DNA of 64,000 bases from Warburgia ugandensis. Its lineage: Eukaryota; Streptophyta; Magnoliopsida; Canellales; Canellaceae. The notes beneath the pieces were generated by a model, which saw only the letters and a list, made by a program, of their open reading frames with translations, searched no databases and was not told where the DNA came from. This document shows, in pieces, positions 10,822 through 23,119 of this stretch. Within the stretch, counting starts at the first letter, position 1. The number at the start of each line of letters is the position of its first letter. The translations under genes were made by a program, and so were the position numbers. Where the stretch lies: assembly GCA_035236585.1 (NCBI GenBank), contig CP141126.1, positions 70,781,414-70,845,413 on the forward strand, read 5' to 3'.

Positions 10822-13050
10822 TGTAACAGCCCCAAATTTTGTAAATACAATTCTAGGTGTTATTATGTGAAATTGGAATTTTGACCTAGAGAAAATAAAT
10901 TTTTATATAGAAATGGAATTTGGAAGGAAACACGAATATTTGGGATATACTCAAAAAATCAAGTCCAATGACATAAAGAACACTGAAATCGGAGTTCGAA
11001 TGAATTTCACCCTAAAATTTTACAATTCGATGAGCAAGTTATGAGTTATGAGTGTATCTTTTTATAGACGTATAATTTGGAACTAATACTAAAACTATTA
11101 GATAGTATTAAGAAAATGGAATCCAACGAGCCAAAGAACGTTGAAAATAGAGTCTAATTGAAGATATTATAGGCCTGCGAAGTTAGGGACAAAATTGATA
11201 TTGGCACCCCCCTCACATTGGAAACTCAACGAAATGTGGGGTCTAGTTTTCTCTCTCCCTCCCCAACCAGCCATCCCTGATGCAATAGCTAGAGCAAGCT
11301 CACCGAAAATGGAGAAAACCCCTCCCTCTAGTCTCCTTCCCCTAGCCGGCAAGCTAGGAAACCCAAAAAACCCAGGTCATCTTCTCCATTGTCTTCGGTG
11401 AGCCCAGATTGGGTTTGCCTTTACCCATGGCCAGCATGCCTACATTTACTTAGAAAGCCCCCTTCTCCAGCATCTATCCAGCCACCCATGATGATTCCCC
11501 TTTGCTTTCCCTCTTCCCCAAGTAGATCCCCATCTAATCAGTGCTTTTCTGGCGATCGAGGGATATCCAAATCGGGTTTCACTGATTCCTTTCATCTCCA
11601 TCGAACTCTTTCTCTAGTTCCCATTCCTTTTTGGCAATAAACCCATTCAGGTGTTCCCAAATCCTTCCCCATCTTCTCCATCTACCAAAACCTCGATCAG
11701 ATTCTTAGGGCATGGCCTTGCCATGAACGGCCAGCATACTCAGACCTTGACTACCTGAGTTTTTGTCCTTTCCCTCTTGTCTTCTAAAAGGCACAACACG
11801 GCCAAGCCTCCAGGCTGCTGGGCTGGCGTACCTAGACCATCCCCATGGTCTCCCTCTCTTTGATTGTTCCCTATCAGGTTTAACAGAGGAACCTGACGAT
11901 CATCGGTGACTAGCACTTAGTTTTTGCCTCCCACCTGCATTTATCTGTGGCCGGGATCAGGCTGCTCCTAGTCTAACCACCAGCCACCACCACCTCCATC
12001 TTCCCTAGTTCAAATGAGTTAGGACAGAGTTGATTTGCCGAATCAACTAGCCTCTAACTTGGTTGGACAGGACTGAGTTGACCTAGTTTAACCCTTAACC
12101 TTCAAACCCGGATTCTGAGCAATCTAGGAGGAGCTTTGGAAATTTGAGAGTACCCGCGCAATCCTTATGATGTGAGGAGTGAAACTTCTCTTCCCAACTT
12201 GTAATCCAGGAAGATCCAACCATTGAATTTACCTGACCATTGATCGAGGGTCAGATCATCTGATTTGTGATGATCTGACTTTGTTTTTCAAATCCGAATA
12301 GGCTACCACGACCAATAGGAAGTGTAGATCAAGAATTTGATGAGAGATTTAGGATCAAAGGCTTGATTAGAGAAGATTTCACTGATCTTGATCAACGGCC
12401 GAGATCAATCAAGGATCCAAGTAAGGAAATTGATCACGCTCTATGATCCTAATCAATTCTACCTATTCAATTAGACCATTTAGTTAGAAATTACTAATTG
12501 ATTGTTTGGTTTAGAGGGTCCAGGTGAAAAGGAGGATTCAATCAACTAGTGGGAAATGGATGAACTCACCACACGAGGTAGGTGGAGAATTAAGAAAGCA
12601 TGTCTTAATAGTAAGATGCATGTCTTTAAACTTGATCTTATTCTTATGATAGATATTATATCATTTAAATTTGTGCATTTCATGTGATATATGATGATGA
12701 AAAATGCTTACTTGTGAATGATGAAAATTTGTGATTTGAAATGCTACATGAATGACATGCTTATAGTACATGGGTACCATTACACCATATGTGATGTATG
12801 AGTCAAGGATTTTACATTACATCCTTGGTGGGCGATTACTTAATAAGTGAGGATGTTATGAGTATGATGAGATATTCATATATCTATTATGGACAAGCAA
12901 GATGCTTATATATTATTATTTTACATCCAGGCATGGTGGCTTGAGAGTTTTGTTTTAGATAGGCATGTGCCTAGGGATGCTATGCTAGGAGAGTAGTAGG
13001 GTTTGGCCACCCGCCCTCCGAAATGTGATATATATGATGATACCATGCCT

Positions 13051-13104
13051 TATATGATGATAGCATGATGAGATGCCTTATGTGATGGCATTATGAGATG
13101 CCTT
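13051..13104 (+). repeat. 25-28 bp LTR minisatellite, short allele
   Basis: Two full units built on GATGGCATGATGAGATGCCT, where the 3' LTR copy at 26088 has five. A TA microsatellite follows at 13249-13273. Confidence 0.8.
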
Positions 13105-13242
13105 TTATATTGTTACTAGTAGCGGTTGGAGTTGTATGAACCCAGTATGGTAAGGGGTATATGTATGAGACCCAATATAGTCTGGGAATGGAAGTTATAA
13201 AACTTATGGACTATGTTCATAATCTTGTATGAATTTTAAAGA

Positions 13243-13273
<31 letters not shown>

Positions 13274-13698
13274 GATACAATCCTATATGCATATGCTAGA
13301 GGGCATAGTTTCATAAAAGTTTTCATATGGGGAAGTGAATGGGTAGATATATTATATAGAGTATGGTTCATAAAATTTGAGTATGGTTTCATATGGAAAA
13401 TGATAATAATAAATATTTAAAATACCAGTGAATTATATATATTAAATATATCATGTAAAGTGTAATCTCTAAAATGTGATTATTATATTCATATGAAGAA
13501 GAAGAATTATAAATAACTACTTTATCAATGGCTTGTAGATAATTGAATTATTAATGAAATTATTGAATTATGAACTAAGTTGTAAACTTCATCCCAATAA
13601 GCATTATGATGAAATTGAATATTTTAATTGATGTAAAATTCTTAATTAATATGTAATGAACATGTTTTCTTAACTCTCCCCTACTAAGCATAGATTGC

Positions 13699-13735
13699 TG
13701 AGATATTGTAAATGTTTTATGTTTACAATATCTCA
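13699..13735 (+). other. LTR stem-loop, perfect 14-bp stem
   Basis: TGAGATATTGTAAA at 13699-13712 pairs exactly with TTTACAATATCTCA at 13722-13735 around a 9-nt loop. It lies 381 bp before the LTR end. Confidence 0.85.
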
Positions 13736-14118
13736 GATACAGATATATAGGAGACGATATACACATGTAAGAGGAGTTCAATAGCCATACTTCTGGGCTC
13801 AGGTATATATTTTGTTAAAGTTTTTGTTTTGTGTAGTAAGTTATTTATATTATGCTGCTTGGACATTTAGTGTAATGATTATAGGGGCCATGTATTTGAA
13901 CCACTAGATGGGTCATGTTGTTTCATAAAATCTATGTCTATCTTCTATAAAAACTATATTATGTATAATATGGGAGTTGAGGTGACATCTGGGTTAATGG
14001 AAAAATGAATTTCAAAGAACACGTTTTCTGCTATTTTTGAATTTCTAAAAATATTGGTGCACCACCATTTCAAAATAAATAAGAAAAATTTTTGGAAAAA
14101 AACCCAGGGTGTCACAGT

Positions 14119-14130
14119 TGGTATCAGAGT
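14119..14130 (+). other. Primer-binding site of the middle element, initiator-Met type
   Basis: TGGTATCAGAGT lies 2 bp after the LTR terminus, with one mismatch at its last base to the usual complement of initiator-Met tRNA. Confidence 0.9.
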
Positions 14131-15069
14131 AGTTCATCCAGGCACTTGTAGCCCTTTATGTCCAACAAAAAGGATAATAATCCAAATATAGGTTAGGATG
14201 TAGTGAGTTGAGATAAGGAATTAGAATAGAATGAGTTAAGTTTTAGAAAGAGTATGTTAGTATAACTAGTTTATAAAGGGATAGTAAACCAAAAGGAGAT
14301 GCCCCTAATAAGACAACTAGGAGAATTATTTAAGGAATTATCGATTCCATTATGGTGAATAGTTGACCAAAAGAACAGTTAGTATAAATGGCTAAGTTAG
14401 TGTTGTAAAACATCCTTTTACCTATTAAGGTACCTACCTACCATAGCATGTAGTAGTGTAAAATGCTTTTGCCTATGGTTAAATAGAAAAGATGCTCAGT
14501 ATCAATCTGAATTCACAGGATGGGTATATACTCATTGGTCACGTAGCCCAAGTGTAAGAGTAGTCATTTTGAAAAGAGGCAAATGATAGATTAGAAAGGT
14601 TTATACAGAAAATATAGAGTGTAGCTTTGGTTTGTATTAGAAGAGGTTGAAATAGAGGTGAATTAAGGAGTGGAAAATTGAAGAGGAGAAATAGAAACAA
14701 TTGATAAAGGATAGGTTCAATATAAGGAAACTTAGAAGAATTGAAGACTTTCATAGAAATGAAAGTTAGAGCTACCATATGACACGAGACTAAATGAGTA
14801 TTTTTGAAACTACAGGTTAAAGGAACTTATAGAGACAATACTACTTGAAGGAATTCAAGGAATATTTTTTTTTAGTTTATGGTAGAAAGTTCATCAGGAC
14901 AGAGTCTTAGAGTAAGACTCATACTTCACACATGAAGAATCTATGTTTGAAAGAATTATATTTTAATCTAAGAAAATTGAAGTATTTGACAATAAACTTA
15001 TTACCATAATAGTGTGAGATAACTACTAAAATGGAGAAAAACTCAAGACAAAGCTAATCATGAAACATT

Positions 15070-15393
15070 ATGCATAATATACCTATATGGATAATCTCAT
15101 ATATGTTTAAGAAACCAATGATCCACACCAAAACTCTGGATAAATTAAGAATTGTGTATTTCTCTATTATGTATAAGCATGCTAAATATGAATGTGTTAA
15201 TGAAAAGTTGAATAATGCGGTTGATATGATAACTCCAATTGATGGAGTTATTATGCCTTATCCTCATTGTTATGATGGATTTGGGCATGATACCATCATT
15301 TGGTATGATGGACATGGGTATGATACCCATATTATATGGAATTGCAAATTGTTAGACAATATAGATTGTCATAAAGATGAAAGCACATTGTAA
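15070..15393 (+). CDS. Unrecognised 107-codon ORF, probably not a gene
   Basis: This is the longest open frame in the internal region of the middle element, about 950 bp after the primer site, where gag would be expected. The product matches no family I know. It contains an 11-residue tandem repeat (YDGFGHDTIIW, then YDGHGYDTHII) encoded by a 33-bp duplication starting at 15271 and 15304. There is no signal peptide, zinc knuckle or clear membrane segment. Composition is like the surrounding AT-rich DNA, so chance openness is the simpler reading. Confidence 0.15.
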   Translation: MHNIPIWIISYMFKKPMIHTKTLDKLRIVYFSIMYKHAKYECVNEKLNNAVDMITPIDGVIMPYPHCYDGFGHDTIIWYDGHGYDTHIIWNCKLLDNIDCHKDESTL

Positions 15394-15819
15394 TGGTGTG
15401 ATAGTCTTCTTATTTAGAAGACAAAAAATGTTAAAATCATGCACTATATCAACTATAAATGAATGAATAGCTTTCTTGAGAATAACATGTATTGTTGACA
15501 ACTACAGTTATTATAAATGATGAATGATGTAAAATTGAGAAGAAAGATGGAGGTAAAGGTTGCTAAATATAAGAAAATGAAAATGAGTCAAAATCATTGC
15601 ACAAGAGACATCCTATGCATTCCCAAATTCTAGCTTTTAATTGTTTTCTTCATTATTACTATTCTCTTCATATACCTCATTGTATTCTTCTCGCTCTACC
15701 TAGACTTGTAGCCTTCTTCCACTCTAGCTCCAGTTTTCCTTAGACCATTCTCATGCTACTTCTTCCCCTATGTCCTCATATTTCTTGCCTTTTCATGTTT
15801 CCTTTGCTTATTTCCTTTT

Positions 15820-16090
15820 CCTATACATTGCATTTTCATGTGTATGCTCCCTAAAGTAAAAACAGTTCGGTTGCAAATAACTATGCATGATAAAGACTTA
15901 AATTTCATTACAAGAAGTTGTTGTTTTCTTTTCCATCCTTTCTATTCACTTTTCCTTATACATTGTATATTCATGTGTATGCTCCTTAAAGTAAAATTTA
16001 TTTAGTTGAAATTAAGTGTTCATGAGCATGAGAAACATTAAAGTTCAAGTACAATAAACTATTGTTTTTCCTTTTGCTCTTTCCTCTTCA
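15820..16090 (+). repeat. Tandem duplication of about 135 bp
   Basis: Two units, starting near 15821 and 15956, share TTCATGTGTATGCTCC, then AAAGTAAAA and a similar end. Part of a third copy (GCATGATAAAGA, then ATTACAATAAA) is visible near 16320. Confidence 0.75.
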
Positions 16091-18023
16091 GTTTCCCTTA
16101 CTATTGGCATTCTAGTAATCCAGTTACTCCAGTTGAAGCTAAAATAACTGCACCCACAAAAAACTCTAGGATTTTCCCTCTGGTAACCTAGATGATACTC
16201 CTTTTCTTTCCATTGTCCAACTTATGAGCCCCAAAAATCATCAACACATTGATCTATTCCTTCTCTTTGTAAATGGGATATGTTCTTGGCAAAATAAACC
16301 ACTCAATCAAGAAAAATGGTGCATGATAAAGAATCAAATTACATTACAATAAAACATTGTTAAATGAGGAAGTAATGTTTCTAATAAACATCACTAGTTG
16401 GTTTACTAGTGATATGTAAAAAGATGGTAATCATAAGAAATGAAAAACAAACACTGGCTATGAAGGTTGGCATACTTTAAGAAAATAAGTGATGTGAATA
16501 TGTTCTTTATTTGGAGAAAGGTTCTTGAACAATGTATTGTGAAAGATCAAATCTAACGTGTGAATTATATTCAAATTTGAGATATTCCATCAGCGATTGA
16601 TATACTTCGAGTTTATTCCACTAGCAGTTGATCAACACTATGAAATTGGACTCTTCTATTCAAGAGTATTTGTTAATATATATGAAAATAGAGGATATAA
16701 ACCTTATGTAATAAATGAAATGAAGAAATTCCTTTGAACCATGTGTAATGGGAGAATATGACAAAAATTTGTGTTGATGAAAACATTGAAGTCTTAGTAT
16801 TGAAATCGTGATGGTAATGAATTGATGTTGAAAACAACAATGATGATATTTACGTATTTGAATGTGAATGCACAGTTAGTGCAAAATCAATTGTTCATTT
16901 AATGATATTAGATTCATAATTGCATTTGAGAAACAATGGATGCATTATTTTGGTGTTTGAATTTATACAAAAGGAGTAAGTTCAGGTATTAAATTCTGAA
17001 TCATATGCGGTATCCTTAGCATCTATGGTTGTATGTTTTGTTGATGCTTAAGTTAAAGAGCATGGTTGTTGATTATAAGACTTTAAGGCTGTACATCTTA
17101 TCTTAGTAAATTGGAATGTGATAATGTCTAAGATGTTCCTTGATGTAAATGGTAGTCTCTTTATTTTGATTTCATATGCCAAATTGGGTGAATGAGTTTG
17201 AAAGATTTATTAGTGAATACAATTGAAACATTATGATATGAGTTGATATCTTATACTAAATGATTGCTTGAAGAAGTACAAACTTCCATATATTTAAACC
17301 AATGTAATTTTGGAGATCTTTGATGGAAGTCTATGAAATGACTTGAAAATTTTATAGGATATATGGGTATGGTGGTGATGCATGTGTTGTTAAGAAGTTA
17401 TCAGTTGATGATTTTGAAGTGTGTTGCAATGTACCTTGGAAAGATTTGAATATTTCATATAGTATTGTGGAGATGGGTAATCAAATTGTATTATATTGAA
17501 AATCTATCTATCAGGATAATGTGTGGGATGAATGAATTCGTTTATTATGATGGATGTTGGAATGTGATGAGACAGAGTCTCCGAAAGATTTTATGTATGT
17601 ATGAATAGAGGAGACTCTGCCAAAATTTTGTTAGAAATATGATACTTGAATTCTAAAAGATAAGCAGTTTCCTAATATTAGGATTGATTAAATACATGTA
17701 GAAGAGATTTAATTTAGGTTGAGAGACGTATAGTCACTCTTTGAAGTTATTATCAAGAGAAAAAGGGATGAGAAAATACAAAAGTTCAGTTGGAGATAAA
17801 GATTATGTGTTACAATCAAAGGATTTTAGAATTTGAAATGAAAGAAAAACATAGTCAGAAATTTATTGTTTTGATGGCTTATCAATTAAAGGTCAAATAT
17901 TAGAGTGGCGCAGAGAAAGTGCTCCCTTATTGTTTATAAGAAATTAAGTTTGTAAAGAGATGAGAATACTCCTAGAATGGTTTGAAAGATAGCATGAAAC
18001 GAATTTCGAGGATGAAATTCAAT

Positions 18024-18037
18024 TAAGGGGGAAAGAT
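18024..18037 (+). other. Polypurine tract of the middle element
   Basis: TAAGGGGGAAAGAT immediately before the 3' LTR start at 18038, preceded by GAATTTCGAGGATGAAATTC at 18001-18020. This is the plus-strand priming site. Confidence 0.85.
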
Positions 18038-18502
18038 TGTAACAACAAATTTTGTAAATACTATTCTGGGCGTTATCATGTGAAATTGGCATTTTGGAAT
18101 ATAATTGGAATTTTAACATAGAGAAAATAATTTTTTATGTAGAAATGGAATTTGGAATGGAAACATGAATATTCAAAAGGTACTCAAAAAATCGAGTCCA
18201 ACGACATAAAGAACATTGAAATCGGAGTTCGAATGAATTTCACCCTAAAATTTTACTATTCTATGAGCAGGTTATGAGCTTTTAAGGAGTGTATATTTTT
18301 ATAGAAGTATAATTTGGAAGTAAGGTTCAAACCATTAGATAATACTTAGAAAATGGAATCCAATGAGCCAAAGAACACTTAAAACAAAGTCTAGATGAAG
18401 AAGTTATAAGCCTTGGAAGTTAAGGGAAAAATTGATATTGGCACCCCCCTCACATTGGAAACTCTCTCTCTCTCACTCACACACACACACACCCTAACCA
18501 AC
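18038..18502 (+). repeat. 3' LTR of the middle element, left piece
   Basis: Starts TGTAACAACAAATTTTGT and follows the 5' LTR for 465 bp, ending in a CT/AC microsatellite (about 18464-18492) at the inner insertion. The microsatellite is absent from the 5' LTR. Confidence 0.9.
18498..18502 (+). repeat. Left target-site duplication (CCAAC) of the inner element
   Basis: CCAAC just outside the inner LTR end at 18503. The right partner at 24030-24034 is CCAAT, differing by one base. Confidence 0.75.
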
Positions 18503-20974
18503 TGTGACAACCCGGGTTTTATATGATGCAATTTTGATAAAAAGGCGAGATCTCTTGTTTTAGAAATATGAAATGCATGAAATTATTTTTCTTTTTGGAA
18601 AGTAATCTTTTGTATAAAACCCCGAGTGTCAAAACACATTTTCAAATCATACAGCCATGGCATAGTTTTAAATTGACTCTATTCCTAAGAAAGTGTTAGT
18701 CACAGCCTCAGTTATAGAGAGTAACTACAATCAAGTAATACTGAAAGATAAGGTAGGGGTTTACTCACTTGTACTTAGTTTGGACGTTCCCTATCACGGA
18801 TCTGTCGCCGTATATCCTGTCCTTAAGTGTTTACTTTGTGTCTGAAAAATGTTAAGGATTGGGTGAGTATATACTATACTCAGTAGGCGTCTATCACTAC
18901 TAGTTTTACAATGCATGCTATGTTTAAAATCATATGCTCTTTAAAACATGTGCATGTTTGTACACTCATGTTCAATATCGATATTAAAAACCATTATCGG
19001 AATACTAACGACTTAAAGAATCGCATAATCCAAGTCGAACGTATCATATATATATCATAAACATAATGATATGCATAAAATGCTCAACTGAATCAAACTC
19101 ATGGATATGTGGTATGGTATGGTCGACCAACCTTATGTCATGCCATATGCAATGCAAGTAAATCCTCAAAACATAATGCCCACTATGCCCACGACCTCGT
19201 CGCCATGTGGTACCTGGGCACCTGGGTACACTCGGTCATAGCCTCCACAAGGCATATGACACATCAACCCAGTGCCGTGACACCAGTGGTAACCCCCTAT
19301 ACCACATGCAGTCGACATAGGGACATGCCCTTTTTGGGCGTGGTACCCATTCCACCTAATAGTGGTAGAGGCTAAGAGGCCACCCCAGACCTCTCAGCAT
19401 AGCGCTCATGAGCTTACTAGCCCAAATCATATACGATCAAATAAGCAAAAACCTCTTTTTCAAAACCTGTCCTCTTTGGGTCCCTCACAACTGCCCACCC
19501 AACGTCTTTTGGTAACCCTCAAGGACATGCAATTTTTCAAAAACTCAATGCTCACAAATCATGCAATATATGCAATTGTTTACAAAACATGTCTATGCAT
19601 AATGCATTTGTCATATGCATGCTGAATTCGTTTATAAAATTAAGTCATGCTAAACAAGTCATATAACTTAAAACATGCATTCTCAAAACAATCATGGGTT
19701 CTTTTAAAAAGTCTAGTAGCGATAGAGCACCTACCTATCTAGATTGCACTAATCCCCTTGTCCTCATATGCTCCTGAACATGGTTAAGGAGAACAAGGTT
19801 AGCTTGGCCTATTTCTATAAGTTTTAGAATAGTTTACCACACTACTTAGGCATTAAGGGTTCATTCACACGCCTAAGGGTCTCCTGAGGTCCCTAATTGG
19901 GCCTTGGTATAGTCAGTTTTACAAAGGTTTAGTGGCCCCGCACCACTATTATGGTTTAAGGGTTATGCCCACCTTAGATAGGGCCTTGATTAGGTATTTT
20001 ATGCTTTGAGTGTGTCCATGTCGTCGATACAGACACAACGCCTTTTGCGGCGCCTCCATTGGAGTCCTAGAACTCAAGTTATAAGCTTTTTAGTACCGAG
20101 TGTACATAGAAGACCTTTAAGAGCTCGAAGCCCGAGACGCGGCGTGCACCCCATCGGGCGCGTTTACAGACGCACTAGGCTTCCGCCCGTGATTCTCATC
20201 TCCGGGCGCGTTCACAGACGTGCCCATTGGGTTTCCTCAATGCACAGGGTGCGTTTTTGTTTGATGGGGACCTGGGACGCCCTGGTTCGACCCTGTCGAA
20301 CCAATGCGCCCCAAGGACCATCCCTGGGTCATTTGTGGCTCTGTCGAGCCCCATTTTGCATGATTTTTCATGCAAAACATGGGAAAACTTAGCCTAGGAC
20401 TAAGGGGGAGACGAGTTTGGAGGGGTTTTGGGCATACCTGGTTTGTGGCCGGGTTTTTCCCACTTTTTCTCCTCTTGTTTGCTTCTCCATGATGGGTTTT
20501 TCCCAAGCTTTTAGGCTGCCATTAGAGGTGCCCAAGAGCTCTATTTATAGAGCTACAAGAGGGTTCTGGAGGGGGTTCTTACCGCCATTGAATGGCAGTG
20601 GAGAAACCTCAAGAATGGTGGTGGTTTCTCCCCTAAACACTGCCATTCTAAAACCCTCCAGGAGGTTAAAGAAGAGGGTGCCCGTATCAAAATGGGTCCC
20701 TGTTTTCTCAGACCAAATCCGTTTTTGAATTAAATTACATTTTTGCCCTTGAACTTCAAAGGGCCATAACTTGCTCATTTTAAATCCATTTTGGGTGATT
20801 TTTGTCTTGTTGGATTCCTTTTTCCGAGATGCACCTAATGGTACCATTCTCAGGACCAAATTTTTGGGTCTAATCAGGGTGAATAGTAAAATGACCAAAA
20901 TACCCTTACTTGCAAAAAGTGAACTTTTCATTATCAACTCGGGATTTCAATATTACAAAAATGGGGTCATTACA
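18503..20974 (-). repeat. 3' LTR of the inner element (complete)
   Basis: A 2472-bp LTR. Its segment 20085-20974 repeats at 23120-24029. It is markedly more GC-rich around 20100-20420 than any flanking DNA, with two adjacent short hairpins (20156-20175, 20204-20225). ORFs of 60-130 codons in both strands are LTR noise: they lie opposite one another and have no domain. Confidence 0.9.
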
Positions 20975-21025
20975 TTCTTACCTCGTTAGGGGAATTTCAC
21001 CCCTGAAATTCTACACTGTATACAG

Positions 21026-21643
21026 TCAAAAGATATCGGGGTACTTTTCTCGCATTTCTGACTCCGGTTCCCAAGTCTCTTCTTCTATGTGCGCATTTCT
21101 CCACAAAACTTTGACTAAGTGTATGTCTTTGTTCTGTAGCTTCTTATTCTTACTATCCAGAATCTCAACTAGTCTTGTCTCTAGCTTGAGATGCTCCGTC
21201 AACTCTATGGGTACCTGGTTGATGACATGAGTGAGGTCAGGCACGTACCTCCTTAGCATAGATATATGGAATACTTTATGCACTTCAGATAGCTGAGGGG
21301 GTAGTGCGATCCTGTAGGCCACTTTTCCCACTTTCTCTAGGATTTCAAAAGGTCCTATGTAACACAGACTAAGATTTCCTTTGATACTGAACCACATAAC
21401 TCCTTTAGTGGGAGATATCTTCAGGAAAACGTGCTCTCCTATGTCGAATTCTAATGGTCTCCTCCTTTGATCAGCATAGCTCTTTCGCCAGCTTTGAGCT
21501 GCGAGGAGGCGTCTCCTTATGAGTTTGACCTTCTTGGCGCATTGCTTGACCAGCTCGGACTGGAGCACCATGGACTCTCCAACTTCACTCCAACTGGTGG
21601 GTGATCGATAGGGTCTACCATAGAGCACCTCGTACGAAGCCAT
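21026..21643 (-). pseudogene. Integrase C-terminal half with GPY/F module and chromodomain (inner element)
   Basis: A 205-codon open stretch. Residues about 1-15 (YEVLYGRPYRSP) are the end of the core region, then a basic segment, a GPF-containing module (YIGPFEIL), a linker (HISMLRRYVPD), and near the end WRNAHIEEETWEPESEMR, the core of a type II chromodomain. In chromoviruses this module helps direct integration toward marked chromatin. The stretch ends close to the 3' LTR as in intact elements. It is separated from the catalytic core by an in-frame stop and a shift, so this is a broken part of one pol gene. The initial Met is internal, not a true start. Confidence 0.88.
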
Positions 21644-21649
21644 GCCAAT

Positions 21650-22333
21650 GCTCGACTGAAAGCTGTTGTTGTACGAGAACTCTACTAGCGGTAGGTTTTC
21701 ATCCCAGCTCTACTTCCAATCGAGAGCACAAGTTCGCAATATAACTTCGACTATCTGGATCGTACGCTCTAAGTGTCCATCAGTCTATGGATGGAAGGCT
21801 GTGCTAAAGTTTAAGGAAGATCCTAAGGATTTTTGGACAGACTTCTAGAGTTGCGAAGTGAAGCGGCTATCCCTATCTGAAGTGATACTAAGGGGTATGC
21901 CATGTAAGCTCACTATCTCCTTGATGTATAGCTGAGATAGGGTGTTAGTGGATTGGGTATGGCGTATAGGAAGGAAATGAGCTATCTTAGTCAATCTATC
22001 AATAATTACCCAGATCATGTCATTACCCTTAGAGGTCCTGGGTAACCCTACGATGAATTCCATGGTAATATGGTCCCATTTCCATTTGGGTAACTCAAGG
22101 GGTTGTAACAATCTCGCAGGTCTTTGATTTTCAGCCTTTACTTGTTGACATGTTAGACACTTTGCCACAAATTCCCCTATGTCTCTTTTCATACCATCCC
22201 ACCAATATTGTCTCTTTAAGTCTTGATACATCTTAGTTCCTCCCGGGTGTATAGTATACTTAGACCGATGAGCCTCTTTTAAGATTTCTTGTCTTAAATC
22301 TTCATTAGTCGGTACCACTAATCTCCCTTGCAT
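21650..22333 (-). pseudogene. Integrase zinc-binding and catalytic core (inner element)
   Basis: An open stretch of 162 codons (22333-21845) shows the His/His/Cys/Cys zinc site at residues H22, H29, C59 and C62, then [13 protein letters not shown], where the first catalytic acidic residue is Glu92 (codon 22058-22060) instead of Asp, and TSDRDSRF with the second catalytic Asp at residue 153. The core then continues downstream with TAFHP, a stop codon where Gln is usual, and TDGHLERT, which carries the third catalytic Glu. Integrase joins the cDNA ends to target DNA. The Glu substitution and the stop argue against activity. Confidence 0.85.
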
Positions 22334-22405
22334 GTAAATGCTACCATCTTCCCCTTTAGTAAATCCTCGTTTTCCTATGAAAGCTTGTATGTCCAGGTCT
22401 CCTCT

Positions 22406-22985
22406 CTATACTTGCTTAACCTTTTCATTAACAGCCGACTTTATTGTTAGACCTGCCATAACGATCTTGTGCTTACTTATGTCCGGTTTCCATGTTATTA
22501 CTTCTTGTAATAGCTTCCATCTCTTAGTCAATAAACTTGCACACATCCCGTGGGTTTTTCTACTTAATGCATTAGCTACCACATTAGCTTTTCCAGGGTG
22601 ATAATGAATGGAGAAGTCATAGTGTTTTAAGTATTCCATCCATCTTCTTTGTCGCATGTTTAAATCTTGTTGGGAAAAGATATATTTAAGACTCTTATGA
22701 TCTGTAAAAACTTCAAACTTTTCCCCATATAAATAATATCTCCAGATTCGCAAAGCAAAGACTATGGCCACTAACTCCAATTCATGGGTCGGGTAATTGA
22801 CTTCATGCTTCTTGAGTTGCCGAGAAGCATAAGCAATTACCTTCCCATGTTGCATAAGTACGCAACCTAGTCCTTGTTGTGAGGAATCGCTGTATATCTC
22901 AAATCCACCACTTCCTGAAGGTAAGGTAAGGACAGGTACTATAGTTAACATTCTCTTTAGTTCCTGGAAGCTTTCCTCACATTTA
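22406..22985 (-). pseudogene. RNase H domain (inner element)
   Basis: The 181-codon stretch 22951-22406 carries [12 protein letters not shown] (first Asp), HELELVAIV (Glu), [11 protein letters not shown] (third acidic residue) and [15 protein letters not shown], where the position of the last catalytic Asp is Asn (codon 22571-22573). RNase H removes the RNA strand during cDNA synthesis. A one-base shift near 22985 separates it from the RT end, and a stop falls between it and integrase. Apart from the Asn, the domain is well preserved, again fitting a fairly recent insertion. Confidence 0.87.
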
Positions 22986-23119
22986 TCAGTCCATTGAAAT
23001 CTTGTGTCTTTTCCTGGTCAGGTTAGTTAGAGGTAAAGCAATTTGTGAAAAACCCTCGATGAATCTCCTGTAATATCCGACAAGTCCTAAGAAGCTTCTT
23101 ATTTCTGTGACTATCTTAG
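22986..23119 (-). pseudogene. C-terminal end of reverse transcriptase (inner element)
   Basis: Minus-strand codons from about 23119 read [20 protein letters not shown] and onward to a TNLTRK segment, the thumb/connection end of RT. Everything upstream is replaced by LTR sequence at about 23120, so palm, fingers, protease and gag are absent. The open frame runs on to 23240 through inverted LTR DNA, giving a chimeric 84-codon ORF with no meaning beyond the deletion. Confidence 0.85.

Larger units (their letters stand above)
10822..14116 (+). repeat. 5' LTR of the middle element
   Basis: A 3295-bp LTR from TGTAACAGCCCC to GGTGTCACA. It is alignable by eye with the split 3' LTR over its whole length. 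It lacks about 200 bp present in the 3' LTR around 25890-26090, a deletion between short repeats. The short ORFs at 11167-11640 are LTR sequence without domain evidence; the equivalent 3' LTR positions read differently. Confidence 0.92.
14131..18023 (+). other. Non-coding internal region of the middle element
   Basis: 3.9 kb with no recognised gag or pol motif in any frame. It holds a tandem repeat of about 135 bp (15820-16090), an isolated 107-codon ORF (15070-15393), and at the right end the pre-PPT block. Elements whose internal space carries no protein domains but keeps the primer site and polypurine tract are usually moved in trans. Confidence 0.7.

Noticed and set aside
11167..11640. 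Overlapping ORFs of 61-83 codons resembling a small Pro/Ser-rich protein
   Set aside because: They are part of the middle element's LTR; the same stretch recurs at 24050-24400 with different frame breaks.
20006..20989. Group of ORFs of 70-130 codons on both strands
   Set aside because: They lie inside the GC-rich part of the inner LTR, overlap on opposite strands, change frame between the two LTR copies (20085-20974 and 23120-24029), and show no domain.
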